Translations under genes and position numbers: made by a program
Shown here: one piece after another, positions 18,334 through 27,295 of the stretch
How the letters are laid out: every line of letters begins with the position of its first letter
How positions within the stretch are numbered: position 1 is the stretch's first letter
Assembly: GCA_009797885.1 (NCBI GenBank)
Contig: WNKP01000006.1
Coordinates: 62,001 to 126,000, forward strand
DNA: 64,000 nucleotides
Direction: 5' to 3'
DNA from: Flavobacteriaceae bacterium GF1
GTDB taxonomy: Bacteria > Bacteroidota > Bacteroidia > Flavobacteriales > Flavobacteriaceae
The notes under the pieces: model-generated
Databases searched by the model: none
Told to the model about the DNA's origin: nothing
The model's input: the letters and a program-made list of their open reading frames with translations, nothing else

Positions 18334-19154
18334 TGGAACAGCTAATTACCTATTTTGAAAGTATTGATCCCATCTTGGCCGCCCTGTACGCTACCCTTTT
18401 TACCTGGGGGTTGACCGCTGCCGGGGCCGGATTGGTCTTTTTGTTCAAAAGCCCAAACCGGGCACTGATGGACGGGATGTTGGGTTTTACGGGAGGCGTC
18501 ATGGTCGCCGCGAGTTTTTGGAGCTTATTGGCCCCGGGCATAGAAATGAGTGAAGGTGAAGGCTTTGTAAAGGTAATTCCGGCCGCGATAGGTTTTTTGC
18601 TGGGGGCACTGTTCATTTTTGGACTCGACAAGGTAATGCCGCACTTGCATATCAATTTTAAAATAGATGAGGCCGAAGGGGTAAAAACGCCCTGGCACCG
18701 TACCACACTTTTGGTATTGGCCATTACCTTGCACAATATTCCAGAAGGATTAGCGGTAGGTGTGCTCTTTGGAGGAGTGGCCTCCGGTTTTGAAGGTGCC
18801 ACTATTGGAGGTGCCATAGCTTTGGCATTGGGAATTGGATTACAGAACTTTCCCGAGGGTTTTGCCGTAGCCGTCCCCATGCGGAGACAGGGGTTAAGCC
18901 GAAGGAAGAGTTGGATGTACGGCCAGGCTTCTGCAATTGTGGAACCCATTGCCGGGGTGTTGGGGGCATGGGCCGTTCTTACCTTTGAACCTATTTTGCC
19001 CTATGCCCTGGCTTTTGCAGCTGGAGCAATGATTTTTGTGGTGGTTGAAGAGGTCATCCCGGAAACCCAACGGGATAAATACACCGATGTGGCCACTATG
19101 GGCTTTATCGGCGGATTTATTATAATGATGACTCTGGATGTGGGGTTGGGATAA
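18333..19154 (+). CDS. ZIP-family divalent metal transporter
   Basis: A 273-residue inner-membrane importer of Zn, Fe or Mn. It has about eight hydrophobic segments. The paired metal-site motifs are intact: HNIPEG (H134, E138) in one helix and NFPEG (N172, E175) in the next, with EPIAG later. A short cytosolic loop with HLH (about residues 104-106) precedes the first site. The start ATG overlaps the stop of the DtxR-type regulator (TAATG), so the two are translationally coupled. Control by the regulator suggests Mn or Fe as substrate rather than Zn (inference). Confidence 0.92.
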   Translation: MEQLITYFESIDPILAALYATLFTWGLTAAGAGLVFLFKSPNRALMDGMLGFTGGVMVAASFWSLLAPGIEMSEGEGFVKVIPAAIGFLLGALFIFGLDKVMPHLHINFKIDEAEGVKTPWHRTTLLVLAITLHNIPEGLAVGVLFGGVASGFEGATIGGAIALALGIGLQNFPEGFAVAVPMRRQGLSRRKSWMYGQASAIVEPIAGVLGAWAVLTFEPILPYALAFAAGAMIFVVVEEVIPETQRDKYTDVATMGFIGGFIIMMTLDVGLG

Positions 19155-19157
19155 CAC

Positions 19158-21524
19158 TCAAAAATCCACAACAATCCCTATACTCGGTATAATTTGGCCA
19201 GTATCACTTTCAATGGCCACAAGACTTCTGGGTTCTATTATGGTACCGTCCGTACCCCGCGCCAATCCAAATTCAGTAGGTTGGGGAATTTCTTGGCCCA
19301 AAACGTTTTGTGCTTCCACAAAAACATCCAAGGAAAGCTTTTTCAGGTTCCATTTTTTGTCAATCCGAAGGTCCAATTGGCTAAAAACGGCCAAGTTTTC
19401 CTCTCCAAGTCGATTGTAATCGAGAATCACTTCCGGGTAATTGGCCAAAGTGGCCTCCAAATCGGTCGGTACAAATGGTGTTTCCCCTGCAAAACGGTAA
19501 CGGGCACTAATTTCCCAGTTGCGTTTTAATTTATAGCCACCCACAAAGGAAATAAGGTGGCGGCTGTCCCAGACAGACGGTAAAAAAGCATTCCTATCAA
19601 AACCGGTGAATTCACTGTAGAACCAAGTGTAGGAGAAAATACCATAAAAATTGTTCGATAACTTTTGTTGGAACTGTAGCTCGGCACCATAACTTCTGCC
19701 CCGGCCCACGGTTTCCACATCCTCACTGCCCAACACCTCAAAATCAGCTCCCTTATTGGCCAGGGAAACCCCATCCAGGACGGAAACGGGATAATCATCA
19801 TACCATTTGTAGAACCCTTCCAATGAAATGCTCGATGAAGGCCCAAAATAATGTTGTAGTCCCAAAACAAGGTGGTCACTTTGGGTATACCGCACATTTT
19901 GGTTCACTAAATCCCCATCATTATTTCTAAAGCCAAGAATGGTATAGGGGGGCAACTTGAAATAGCGACCTAAAGAGCCATTGACCCTCCAGTTCTCAGA
20001 AAACTCATAAGACAGGGATAGCCTGGGCGAAAATGTGGATAATAGATTGTCCTGTTCGGTAAAGGTGTCATCGTCCAATCGAAAACCAATCGAAAAATCC
20101 AGTTTATCATTAAAAAAGGACTTTGTAACGTTGGAAAAGAATCCGTATTTAAAAAAATCTATGGCCGAGTTGAAAGCTATGTTATCCGTAAGGTTTTGCG
20201 TTTCGTTTTCATAGTCGGAGAATTGTACATTAAAACCGGAGTTGAATTTCCAATCCCCAAAGAACTTTGTCAGGTCATAGCGCAGTTTGGTCTCGGATTC
20301 GGTGGCATCGTTTCTAAAGATCACACCAACTTTGTTTTCCGGATCTTCATAGCGGGTAAAGGTGTTCACCAAGGTATTGTTGCTCAAGGTGGCCTGCATA
20401 AACCCGCTACCGTCCTTGAATCTGTTTTTCCAGCTTAGTCCAATGGCATTTGTCCGTTGTTCGATAAAGGGCGCCTGGTCCAATTGCGCTTGTTGTTCCG
20501 CTTCGAATTCTTCCGGCGCTTCGACCGAAAAATCATCAATAGATCCCAAACCAATGAGGCTGATATCATTATACGAATCGATTTTATGATTGATTTTATA
20601 CTGATAATCCCAATAATTGGGACGGAAGGGCAGGCCAATGACTTCAAACAGAAATTGAAGGTAACTTCGTCTCACCGAGGCGAGAAACGTTGTTTTTGAC
20701 TCATCGGCGCTTTTTTTGAAAAGGGGACCTTCCAGGGTTAGGGCCGCTTCACTGGCGCTGACCCTAAAATTACCATTGAAATTGCGATTATTGCCGTTTC
20801 GCTGACTGAATTGAAGCACCCCGGATAACGGATTGTCATACCGGGCCCCAAAAGCCGACGTGGACAAGGTAACGTTATCAATAAAGGAGACATTGATCAT
20901 ACCCACGGGACCACCGGCACTACCTTGTGTTGAAAAGTGGTTGATGTTTGGTATTTCCATGCCATCCAGATAATACACCGTTTCATTGGGTGCCCCACCA
21001 CGAATGATTAAGTCGTTACGGAAGCCTCCAATGGAAGGGGACACCCCGGGAAGCGTCTGTGCTACTTGGACTACATCATTATTGCTTCCGGGATAGGTGG
21101 CAATTTCAACCGCAGATAGTGTTTGCGTGGATAAAGGGGTTTCTTTAGGTCTACTTATGGTATTGGCGTTGGAAACCACAACTTCATCCAATTGCTGGGC
21201 CGCTTCCTTAAGTACAAAATTATAATTTGGCGTACCTTTTGAACGGATAATGACATTGTATTGGGTCTGGGTCTCGTATCCAATATAGCTTGCGATAAGG
21301 TTGTACGTTCCAGGAGTGATGTCCAGGATTTCATAATTGCCATCAAAATCGGTTTGAGCTCCTTTTTCAGTCCCTTCAAGATAAACGGATGCTCCTGCAA
21401 TTGGTGCGCCCAATTCATCCGTTACGGTTCCATACAGGGCGGTAGTGATTTGGGCATTGGCCAGATATGAAGTAAACAGGAGAAATAGCGGTAATAGGAT
21501 TACAGTTGACCTGACTTTGTTCAT
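19158..21524 (-). CDS. TonB-dependent receptor with carboxypeptidase-regulatory-like domain
   Basis: A 788-residue outer-membrane receptor. The signal peptide ends SYLANAQ. A carboxypeptidase-regulatory-like domain is at about 27-110 (LYGTVTDELGAPIAGASVYLEGT), the plug at about 115-230 (ETPLSTQTLSAVEIATYPGSNNDV, here split, then IIRGGAPNETVYYLDGMEIPN), and the rest is barrel. It lacks an STN domain and is not a SusC. It ends 3 nt from the convergent ZIP gene and is divergent from a MarR-like gene. A metal-chelate substrate would suit the metal-regulator context, but nothing in the sequence proves it. Confidence 0.93.
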   Translation of the reverse strand: MNKVRSTVILLPLFLLFTSYLANAQITTALYGTVTDELGAPIAGASVYLEGTEKGAQTDFDGNYEILDITPGTYNLIASYIGYETQTQYNVIIRSKGTPNYNFVLKEAAQQLDEVVVSNANTISRPKETPLSTQTLSAVEIATYPGSNNDVVQVAQTLPGVSPSIGGFRNDLIIRGGAPNETVYYLDGMEIPNINHFSTQGSAGGPVGMINVSFIDNVTLSTSAFGARYDNPLSGVLQFSQRNGNNRNFNGNFRVSASEAALTLEGPLFKKSADESKTTFLASVRRSYLQFLFEVIGLPFRPNYWDYQYKINHKIDSYNDISLIGLGSIDDFSVEAPEEFEAEQQAQLDQAPFIEQRTNAIGLSWKNRFKDGSGFMQATLSNNTLVNTFTRYEDPENKVGVIFRNDATESETKLRYDLTKFFGDWKFNSGFNVQFSDYENETQNLTDNIAFNSAIDFFKYGFFSNVTKSFFNDKLDFSIGFRLDDDTFTEQDNLLSTFSPRLSLSYEFSENWRVNGSLGRYFKLPPYTILGFRNNDGDLVNQNVRYTQSDHLVLGLQHYFGPSSSISLEGFYKWYDDYPVSVLDGVSLANKGADFEVLGSEDVETVGRGRSYGAELQFQQKLSNNFYGIFSYTWFYSEFTGFDRNAFLPSVWDSRHLISFVGGYKLKRNWEISARYRFAGETPFVPTDLEATLANYPEVILDYNRLGEENLAVFSQLDLRIDKKWNLKKLSLDVFVEAQNVLGQEIPQPTEFGLARGTDGTIIEPRSLVAIESDTGQIIPSIGIVVDF

Positions 21525-21561
21525 TTTGTTTTATTATTTATTACAAATATTAAACAAAAAG

Positions 21562-21578
21562 ATACTAAAAAATAGTAT
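21562..21578. promoter_or_regulatory. Palindrome between divergent TonB receptor and MarR-like genes
   Basis: ATACTA, five A, TAGTAT. It lies midway in the 86-bp divergent spacer, overlapping the likely promoters of both genes. A MarR-type dimer site is the simplest reading. Confidence 0.4.
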
Positions 21579-21610
21579 TTTTATTTAATTTAGTGTTAAA
21601 TAGTGGTTTT

Positions 21611-22231
21611 ATGGATGCTTATGATCTCACCAAGGAACTGGTTTTGCTCGTGGGGGAATTTAAAAAGGAGGACCATGGGGGACCTAGTGACTTGGTTACC
21701 TTTTTGGAATGGTTGCCTACGAGGAAGGATGCCAGGACCGGATCCAACACACTTTCCATAACCGGACATAGTATTGAAGCCGAATTGGCGGCCCATCTCG
21801 GCAGATTGAATCGCTATGCCAATACCTATATAAAAATGGTTTTGGAAGGTACCCCTTTTGCTACAGCTATGGAATTTACTTTTTCTGCTGTTCTTGATAG
21901 AAACGGGGAAGTGGCCAAAACAGATTTAATTCGCATGATGGCTTTCGATAAATCCACAGGTATGGGGGTCATAAAACGGTTGCTGAACAAAGGACTTATC
22001 GAAGAGTTTCCCAATCCGGAAGATAAACGGAGCAAACTCCTGCGGTTGACCCAGAACGGTAAAAAAGCGGTATTGTTGGGGTATCAAACCGTACCGAGTG
22101 CGGCAAATATGATTTCTAAAAATTTAAAGGACGATGAAAAGCAAAAATTACTACACTTGTTAAAAAAACTGGATGGTTTCCATTACCCTATTTACTTGAA
22201 TGGTCAGGAAAAATTGTATTTAAGGACTTAG
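21611..22231 (+). CDS. MarR-like winged-helix transcriptional regulator
   Basis: A 206-residue protein. Residues about 85-160 form a MarR-type winged helix: EFTFSAVLDRNGEVAKTDLIRMM, then VIKRLLNKGLIEEFPNPEDKRSKLLRLTQNGKKAV, with the DKRSK wing. The first 50-60 residues are longer than in typical MarR proteins. I use the ATG at 21611; a GTG 18 bases upstream is in frame. It is divergent from the TonB receptor gene, with a palindrome between, so it may control the receptor. The ligand is unknown. Confidence 0.8.
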   Translation: MDAYDLTKELVLLVGEFKKEDHGGPSDLVTFLEWLPTRKDARTGSNTLSITGHSIEAELAAHLGRLNRYANTYIKMVLEGTPFATAMEFTFSAVLDRNGEVAKTDLIRMMAFDKSTGMGVIKRLLNKGLIEEFPNPEDKRSKLLRLTQNGKKAVLLGYQTVPSAANMISKNLKDDEKQKLLHLLKKLDGFHYPIYLNGQEKLYLRT

Positions 22232-22301
22232 ACTATTGTCGTAGATGTCCAATAAGAACCCCCCAGGCATTCTATGGCTTTTCAATTTTCGCAATCACTG
22301 A

Positions 22302-23966
22302 TCAATTTTTTTTGAACACTATATTTTTTGCTCTGGGTGCATCTAGATTAAAACCGATTACATGGCCCATTTCGTTCCTTTGGAATTTCAAAGTGAACAT
22401 TCCCATGGCAGAAAATTGATCTTTGGTAAGGGCTTCCAAAGGAAATTTTTGGCCAAAGATTGGGAACATCAAGAGGTCGTTTTCCATTTCCAGAATCAGC
22501 TCCATCCCCAATTCCCCATTTACATATTTCGAATTGAAATCAACCAGGTCTTCCTTGGTAAGGGACGCTTTTACATAGCTTTTTGCATTTAAGGTAATAG
22601 GGCCATCCTCAAAGACAATTCGTTTTTCCCCAGAAGCTTTAAAATCGAATGTCAATGTAACGTTTGGTCGTTCCTCAAAAGTTAGTTTTGTTTTTGAAAG
22701 GGGCAACAAATTACTGGATGGACCACCAGGGCGAACATAAATGAGACGATTGTTTTCTCTTTGAATTGACCTATATTCATTGGTTTCCAAAAAATGGAAA
22801 TCCCCACAGAAAATATCAAGGTCGTTAGTTGTCAAGTGCGTTCCCCTTTCCTTGTTTAAAGTGCGGTGCTTTTCAATTTGGGTTTCATCAGGGAGGAGCC
22901 TTTTGGCCAAGTCCATTGCATATGACCTAATGTTATACCAGTTTTGATTGCCCAGGACCAGTATGGAAAGATGATGTTCCGGGAACCTGACCAAATCTGA
23001 ACTAAAACCTGGGTTTTGACCACTATGCGAAACCATGGTTTCCCCATTGAATTCTCCTACTATCAAGCCAGAGGCGTATGCAATGGTCTTCCCGTTTTCC
23101 AATTTTCCTTTTTCGAGCATTGAGTTCCAAAATGACTTGGAAAATAGTTTAGGAGAATGAAATTCATTCTCCCATTTGACCAAATCCTTTATGCTGGAGA
23201 CCACTCCACCATCCCCTACCACAGGGGACAGGTATTCATATGCCGTTCGTTCGCAATCGGGACAGGCGCTAACGTATCCCGAAGCCTTATTTGCCCACAC
23301 GGAACCCGGTTTTTCCATGTAGGTTGTATGGTGCATACCCAAAGGTGTAAAAATGTTATCTTTTGCGTAGGTCCCCAATGACTTTCCGCTCACTTTTTTG
23401 ACTATCTGGCCCAATAACCAATAATTGGTATTTGAATAATCATGTTGCGAGCCACTTTCAAAGGAAAGCCCTTTTTGTTTGGTTATCAGGTTTATCAAGT
23501 CTACATCGTTCCCTGTAAAATTGTTGAAAAAGTCCATTTTTTCTGAGCCCTTTAGCATCAAAAGGGACAGGTAATCCCTAATTCCCGAAGTATGGTTCAA
23601 TAGCTGTTTAATGGTGACGTTCCCAATTTTTTTTGAAAATTCAGGAAAGAATTCTGATAGGGGATCTTCCAACTTTAGTTGGCCATTTTCCACTAAATGA
23701 AGTATACAAGCTGCCGTAAATTGTTTTGAAGAGGAGGACAATCTAAAGTTGGTTGAGCTGTCTATGGGAACACTGTGGTCCAAGTTTGCCAAACCTTTGG
23801 AGTTGTCCAGTACCAAAACCCCCTCTTTAACTATACCAATGGCAACTCCCGGACCATTGGGATCAACTTCGGATAGCACTGAATCCAAAGTTTTGGCAAT
23901 ATCCAATGATTGTGCCGTCAAAAACAGGGGTAGGACAACGATAAACAAGGTCATGGGATTTTTCAT
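22302..23966 (-). CDS. Serine hydrolase of the class C beta-lactamase/PBP family
   Basis: A 554-residue secreted serine hydrolase. Signal peptide MKNPMTLFIVVLPLFLTAQS. The catalytic SxxK is SSSK (S78, K81), the second motif is YSN (Y177, N179), and an HSG motif replaces KTG further on (MVSHSGQNPGFSSD). The beta-lactamase-fold domain covers about residues 20-370. A C-terminal beta-rich extension of about 180 residues (NERGTHLTTNDLDIFCGDF onward) is typical of Bacteroidetes members. Likely a peptidase or esterase rather than a true antibiotic resistance enzyme, given HSG and family breadth. Monocistronic. Confidence 0.9.
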   Translation of the reverse strand: MKNPMTLFIVVLPLFLTAQSLDIAKTLDSVLSEVDPNGPGVAIGIVKEGVLVLDNSKGLANLDHSVPIDSSTNFRLSSSSKQFTAACILHLVENGQLKLEDPLSEFFPEFSKKIGNVTIKQLLNHTSGIRDYLSLLMLKGSEKMDFFNNFTGNDVDLINLITKQKGLSFESGSQHDYSNTNYWLLGQIVKKVSGKSLGTYAKDNIFTPLGMHHTTYMEKPGSVWANKASGYVSACPDCERTAYEYLSPVVGDGGVVSSIKDLVKWENEFHSPKLFSKSFWNSMLEKGKLENGKTIAYASGLIVGEFNGETMVSHSGQNPGFSSDLVRFPEHHLSILVLGNQNWYNIRSYAMDLAKRLLPDETQIEKHRTLNKERGTHLTTNDLDIFCGDFHFLETNEYRSIQRENNRLIYVRPGGPSSNLLPLSKTKLTFEERPNVTLTFDFKASGEKRIVFEDGPITLNAKSYVKASLTKEDLVDFNSKYVNGELGMELILEMENDLLMFPIFGQKFPLEALTKDQFSAMGMFTLKFQRNEMGHVIGFNLDAPRAKNIVFKKN

Positions 23967-24054
23967 GATTCACGATTTTAGAATATATGTCCATAGGATA
24001 CCGGAAGGTTGGAAAAGGTTACAGACACTTATTTATTTCTTTTTTCATGGCTTT

Positions 24055-24063
24055 TGTAACCTT
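24055..24063 (+). promoter_or_regulatory. Candidate ECF -35 element (TGTAACCTT)
   Basis: TGTAACCTT begins 57 bp before the first start codon of the DUF6249-sigma operon. The same nine bases occur 58 bp before the start of the other sigma/anti-sigma operon (50556-50548, minus). A perfect inverted copy, AAGGTTACA, lies at 24015-24023. Likely the sigma factor's own promoter; the -10 partner cannot be assigned by eye. Confidence 0.45.
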
Positions 24064-24111
24064 ACATGGAAAGTGGATATCTAACCCATAACAACAAGTA
24101 AAAAAAGAATT

Positions 24112-24432
24112 ATGATTGGACCGGGATTGGTGGTCATCGGCTTTTTGGCCTCAGCAGCATTTACCATTTTTTATTTGATAAAAAGTAGGCATATCGAACG
24201 AATGGCAAAAATTGAACATGGAATTATAGGAGATGAAGAACCTGCTCCAAATAAGGCCATGTTAACATTGGGAGTTTTGTTTTCCGCATTGGGGGTCGCT
24301 GTTTTTACATCCTACGTATTGAGTTTGTACACGGCCATTCCAGATTATATCAGTATGCCAGGATTTTTGCTGCTCTTTGGTGGGTTGGGTTTCATTTTCT
24401 CTTATGCAATTGGTAAAGGAAAGCACGGTTGA
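24112..24432 (+). CDS. Small two-to-three-helix membrane protein resembling DUF6249
   Basis: A 106-residue inner-membrane protein with hydrophobic segments at about 2-22, 48-70 and 80-97, and a short cytosolic loop with KSRHIERMAKIEHGI. The layout resembles DUF6249 proteins, which commonly precede ECF sigma genes in Bacteroidetes. Its stop codon overlaps the sigma factor start (TTGA), so the two are translationally coupled. It may act as a membrane partner or anti-sigma, but that is inference. Confidence 0.8.
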   Translation: MIGPGLVVIGFLASAAFTIFYLIKSRHIERMAKIEHGIIGDEEPAPNKAMLTLGVLFSALGVAVFTSYVLSLYTAIPDYISMPGFLLLFGGLGFIFSYAIGKGKHG

Positions 24433-24977
24433 AGCTTGATGAGGACGTAATCCATATTCGCAAAGTGCTGTCTGGAGATACCAATGCTTTTCGATACTTT
24501 GTGAGAACCTATCAAGAAATGGGGTATTCCATCGCTGTTTCGATACTAAAACATGAAAGTGATGCAAAAGATGTTGTTCAAAATGCTTTTATACGGGCCT
24601 ACAAGTGTCTACATACATTTAAACGGGACGCCAAGTTTTCTACTTGGTTCTACAGGATTGTTGTCAATGAAGCGCTTAAGCACTTAAGAAGGGATAAAAA
24701 GAATAAGGAAATCACCAACTTTAAAGGAGATACCGCTAAAAACACTGTAGTTTTTAATGAGATGGTAGCGCATTTTGATCATAATGATGACAAGGCCAAA
24801 ATTGACAGGGTACTTCGGTTAATGAAACCGAAAGAGGCCTTGGTCCTAAAATTGCACTATTTACATGAAGCACCGATCGTTGAAATTGAAAAAATAACAG
24901 GCTTCACCAAAAGCAATGTGAAAGTGCTGCTCCATAGGGCAAGGAAAAGCTTTCAGGCCCTCTTCATCCAAACGTAA
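24429..24977 (+). CDS. ECF-type RNA polymerase sigma factor
   Basis: A 182-residue ECF sigma factor. Region 2: YQEMGYSIAVSILKHESDAKD, then VVQNAFIRAYKCLHTFKRD and FSTWFYRIVVNEALKHLRRDKK. Region 4: MKPKEALVLKLHYLHEAPIVEIEKITGFTKSNVKVLLHRARK is the usual -35-binding helix. It starts at TTG (24429), overlapping the upstream stop; no ATG is available in frame. It is the middle gene of three, followed 11 nt later by a membrane protein that could be its anti-sigma factor. A TGTAACCTT element upstream of the operon suggests autoregulation. Confidence 0.9.
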   Translation: MKLDEDVIHIRKVLSGDTNAFRYFVRTYQEMGYSIAVSILKHESDAKDVVQNAFIRAYKCLHTFKRDAKFSTWFYRIVVNEALKHLRRDKKNKEITNFKGDTAKNTVVFNEMVAHFDHNDDKAKIDRVLRLMKPKEALVLKLHYLHEAPIVEIEKITGFTKSNVKVLLHRARKSFQALFIQT

Positions 24978-24988
24978 AGATTATAAAG

Positions 24989-25363
24989 ATGGATACAACA
25001 GACAAGAACATCAGAAAAGTGCTCTCCCACTATGAAACAAATTTTGAACTTGGTATGGAAGAGGAAGTCATTCGTGGAATAGGGCGTCAAAAAGGGTATG
25101 GAGCACTTCGCTTTAGGTTCAAAGGAAAAGTAAAGTTTGGAATTCTATTGACCACGGTATTGGGAATTGTCCATTTTTTATTGATTTATTTTGGATGCTG
25201 GGGTAATCCCAATTCCAAGGATTTGGATTTACATACCTATTTGCCATCGATTTATGGGGCTATGCTCATTGTGGTTTTATACGCCATGTTATTTTTTAAA
25301 CTGGAAAGTCTTAAGAAATCCGATTCCCAGATTTCCAAGGCTAAGTACAAACCCCTTAACTAG
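24989..25363 (+). CDS. Membrane protein following ECF sigma gene, putative anti-sigma partner
   Basis: A 124-residue protein, not recognised by family. The first 45 residues are charged and cytosolic (MDTTDKNIRKVLSHYETNFELGMEEEVIRGI), followed by hydrophobic segments at about 50-67 (FGILLTTVLGIVHFLLIYFG) and 85-102 (IYGAMLIVVLYAMLFF). The soluble N terminus followed by membrane helices, directly after a sigma gene, is the layout of small anti-sigma factors, but no zinc-binding or other signature is present. Confidence 0.75.
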   Translation: MDTTDKNIRKVLSHYETNFELGMEEEVIRGIGRQKGYGALRFRFKGKVKFGILLTTVLGIVHFLLIYFGCWGNPNSKDLDLHTYLPSIYGAMLIVVLYAMLFFKLESLKKSDSQISKAKYKPLN

Positions 25364-25422
25364 TTAAAAAGCCCCTTGACACTTTTACTACATTTTTTAC
25401 AATGAGGACTATGGGTCGTGGG

Positions 25423-25995
25423 TTAGCTTAAAAATTCATTCCGTGCTTTGAGTACCCTATTCAAACTTCTGGTCGTAATACCCAGGTAATTGGCAATGTC
25501 ATTTTTTGGGATTTCATGGAGTAGGTCGGGAAATTCATTCAATACTCTTTTAAGGTTCGCCTCCAGCGAATGGGATTGATTATAGGAATGCCGCAAGGCG
25601 GTATATCTGATTTTTGAGGCCATCAACTTCAGTACAAGCGAATTGAATTTGGCATCGTTCTGTATGAGGGCGAGAAATGCTTTTTTGGGTATTTTATAAT
25701 AGGTCATGGGAGTAAGGGTCTCAATGGTGCAAAAACTCAACTCTCCCGTGAATATTTCCAATTCGCCAAATACTTCCCCGGCCCCAAAAAATTCCTGGAT
25801 AAAGTCATTCCCGGTGTCCTCGGTCAGATAACATTTTGCCAATCCCTCCTTTACAATGGAAACATGAAAGACAACGGTCCTTTGCGTAATGATCTTTTCT
25901 CCTTTGGATGCTTCCTGCTCAATAATGGTATGGGTGGAATCCTGCCCCTTCAACTTAATGATATATTCTAAGAATGCTTTGTTTTCCCGTATCAT
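25423..25995 (-). CDS. Crp/Fnr-family transcriptional regulator
   Basis: A 190-residue regulator. Residues about 20-120 form a cyclic-nucleotide-binding-type beta-barrel (FFGAGEVFGELEIFTGELSFCTIETLTPMTYYKIPKKAF). The C-terminal winged helix is short (NDIANYLGITTRSLNRVLKARNEF, residues about 162-186). The phosphate-binding RSA-type cassette of true cAMP receptors is absent, so the ligand is probably not cAMP. It is divergent from an MFS transporter gene, and two palindromes lie in the 110-bp spacer. Confidence 0.88.
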   Translation of the reverse strand: MIRENKAFLEYIIKLKGQDSTHTIIEQEASKGEKIITQRTVVFHVSIVKEGLAKCYLTEDTGNDFIQEFFGAGEVFGELEIFTGELSFCTIETLTPMTYYKIPKKAFLALIQNDAKFNSLVLKLMASKIRYTALRHSYNQSHSLEANLKRVLNEFPDLLHEIPKNDIANYLGITTRSLNRVLKARNEFLS

Positions 25996-26005
25996 TTTTT
26001 AATTG

Positions 26006-26019
26006 AGGACAAATGTCCT
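26006..26019. promoter_or_regulatory. Crp/Fnr-type palindrome (AGGAC-N4-GTCCT)
   Basis: AGGACAAATGTCCT has two 5-bp arms separated by four bases, the geometry of Crp/Fnr family sites. It lies in the leader of the Crp/Fnr-like gene and upstream of the divergent MFS gene, so it may serve both. Confidence 0.5.
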
Positions 26020-26050
26020 TTATAACATAAGAAAGCTGTTATTTCTTTAT

Positions 26051-26079
26051 CAAAAGTATAGGAACTCAAGAAGAGTTCC
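26051..26079. promoter_or_regulatory. -7 box of the crp-like gene and adjacent palindrome
   Basis: On the minus strand TACTTTTG (26058-26051) matches the Bacteroidetes -7 box. Directly upstream, GGAACTC, AAGAA, GAGTTCC (26061-26079) is a perfect inverted repeat occupying the -33 region of that promoter. On the plus strand it would lie in the MFS leader. Confidence 0.4.
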
Positions 26080-26105
26080 AATGGATAAGGGGTACGACCA
26101 TAGGA

Positions 26106-27266
26106 ATGAAAAAAAATAATGCCATCTACAACGTAACATTTGGGACCGTCTGCCTAAGTTCTTTATTGTTTTCGGCGAGTTACAATATGTTGATTCCTGA
26201 ATTGCCCGGTTATTTGTCCACGTTGGGTGGCTCGGAATACATAGGCCTGATCATAGCATTGTTTACCTTGACCGCCGGCCTTTCCAGACCCTTTAGTGGA
26301 AAGCTCACAGATAGGATTGGGCGGAAACCTGTCATTGTTTTTGGCGCAATGGTATGTGTAGTTTGCGGATTTCTTTATCCAATTTTGGGAACGGTGTCCG
26401 GATTTTTGTGGCTGAGGTTGGCACATGGATTCTCCACGGGTTTTACCCCAACGGCAATTGCCGCCTATGTAGCGGATAGTGTTCCGCGTGAGAGATGGGG
26501 TGAAGCCTTTGGTATCCAAGGGGTGTTTTTTACCGGGGGCCTGGCGTTGGGACCCGCTATAGGGAGCTCCATAAAACTGTTTTACTCCTACGAGGTTTTG
26601 TTCCATTGTTCCTCAACGGTCGCGTTTTTGTCCATTGTTTTGGTGTTCCGATTGAAGGAAACCCTGGGAAAAACGGAGCCATTTAGGTTTTCCATGTTGA
26701 AAATTTCAAAGACAGATATCATTTCCATAGCGGTACTGAAACCGGCATTGCTTACATTTTTGATTTATTTTTCCTTTGGAATGGTGCTGACCTTAATTCC
26801 TGATTGGAGCGATCATTTGGGCATAAAAAACAGAGGTAGTTTTTTCATGGCATTTACGGTGGCATCCCTAACCATCCGTTTTTTGGCGGGAAAGGCCTCG
26901 GATAAGTTGGGACGCAGAAAGGTATCCGTTATAGGGCTTATTATCCTGACCGCGGCATTGATGGCAATGGGTACTTTTGAAACCGCTATTGGCCTTATGG
27001 TAGCTGCCGTTTTTTATGGCCTATCCATGGGCATATTGTCACCGGCATTAAACGCATGGACAGCGGATTTGAGCCCTTTGGAACATCGCGGGAAGGGCAT
27101 TGCCACCATGTTCATTGCCCTTGAGGCGGGCATAGGATTGGGGGCCTTGTTATCCGGGATGTACTATCGGGATACGTATGCAAATATTCCTGTGACCATG
27201 TATGGTTGTGCCTTTATGGCGCTACTGGGATTGGTCTATCTGCAACTTGGAAATAGGAATACCTAA
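26106..27266 (+). CDS. MFS transporter (drug/proton antiporter-like)
   Basis: A 386-residue inner-membrane carrier with about 12 hydrophobic segments. The loop 2-3 motif is present (RPFSGKLTDRIGRKPVIVFG) and its repeat in the second half (RFLAGKASDKLGRRKVSVIG). Motif C-like glycines appear in TM5 (GGLALGPAIG). These features fit the exporter side of the superfamily, but substrate is not evident. It is divergent from the Crp/Fnr-like regulator with shared palindromes, so that regulator probably controls it. Confidence 0.88.
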   Translation: MKKNNAIYNVTFGTVCLSSLLFSASYNMLIPELPGYLSTLGGSEYIGLIIALFTLTAGLSRPFSGKLTDRIGRKPVIVFGAMVCVVCGFLYPILGTVSGFLWLRLAHGFSTGFTPTAIAAYVADSVPRERWGEAFGIQGVFFTGGLALGPAIGSSIKLFYSYEVLFHCSSTVAFLSIVLVFRLKETLGKTEPFRFSMLKISKTDIISIAVLKPALLTFLIYFSFGMVLTLIPDWSDHLGIKNRGSFFMAFTVASLTIRFLAGKASDKLGRRKVSVIGLIILTAALMAMGTFETAIGLMVAAVFYGLSMGILSPALNAWTADLSPLEHRGKGIATMFIALEAGIGLGALLSGMYYRDTYANIPVTMYGCAFMALLGLVYLQLGNRNT

Positions 27267-27295
27267 AAACAGCCCTGCAGGGCCAAGGGAAGTAA

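Noticed and set aside
18350-18949. 199-codon minus-strand frame opposite the ZIP transporter
   Set aside because: Antisense shadow; proline/lysine-rich low-quality translation without motifs.
27272-27283. 12-bp palindrome GCCCTGCAGGGC after the MFS gene
   Set aside because: No loop and no T-tract, so it is not a good terminator; possibly chance.
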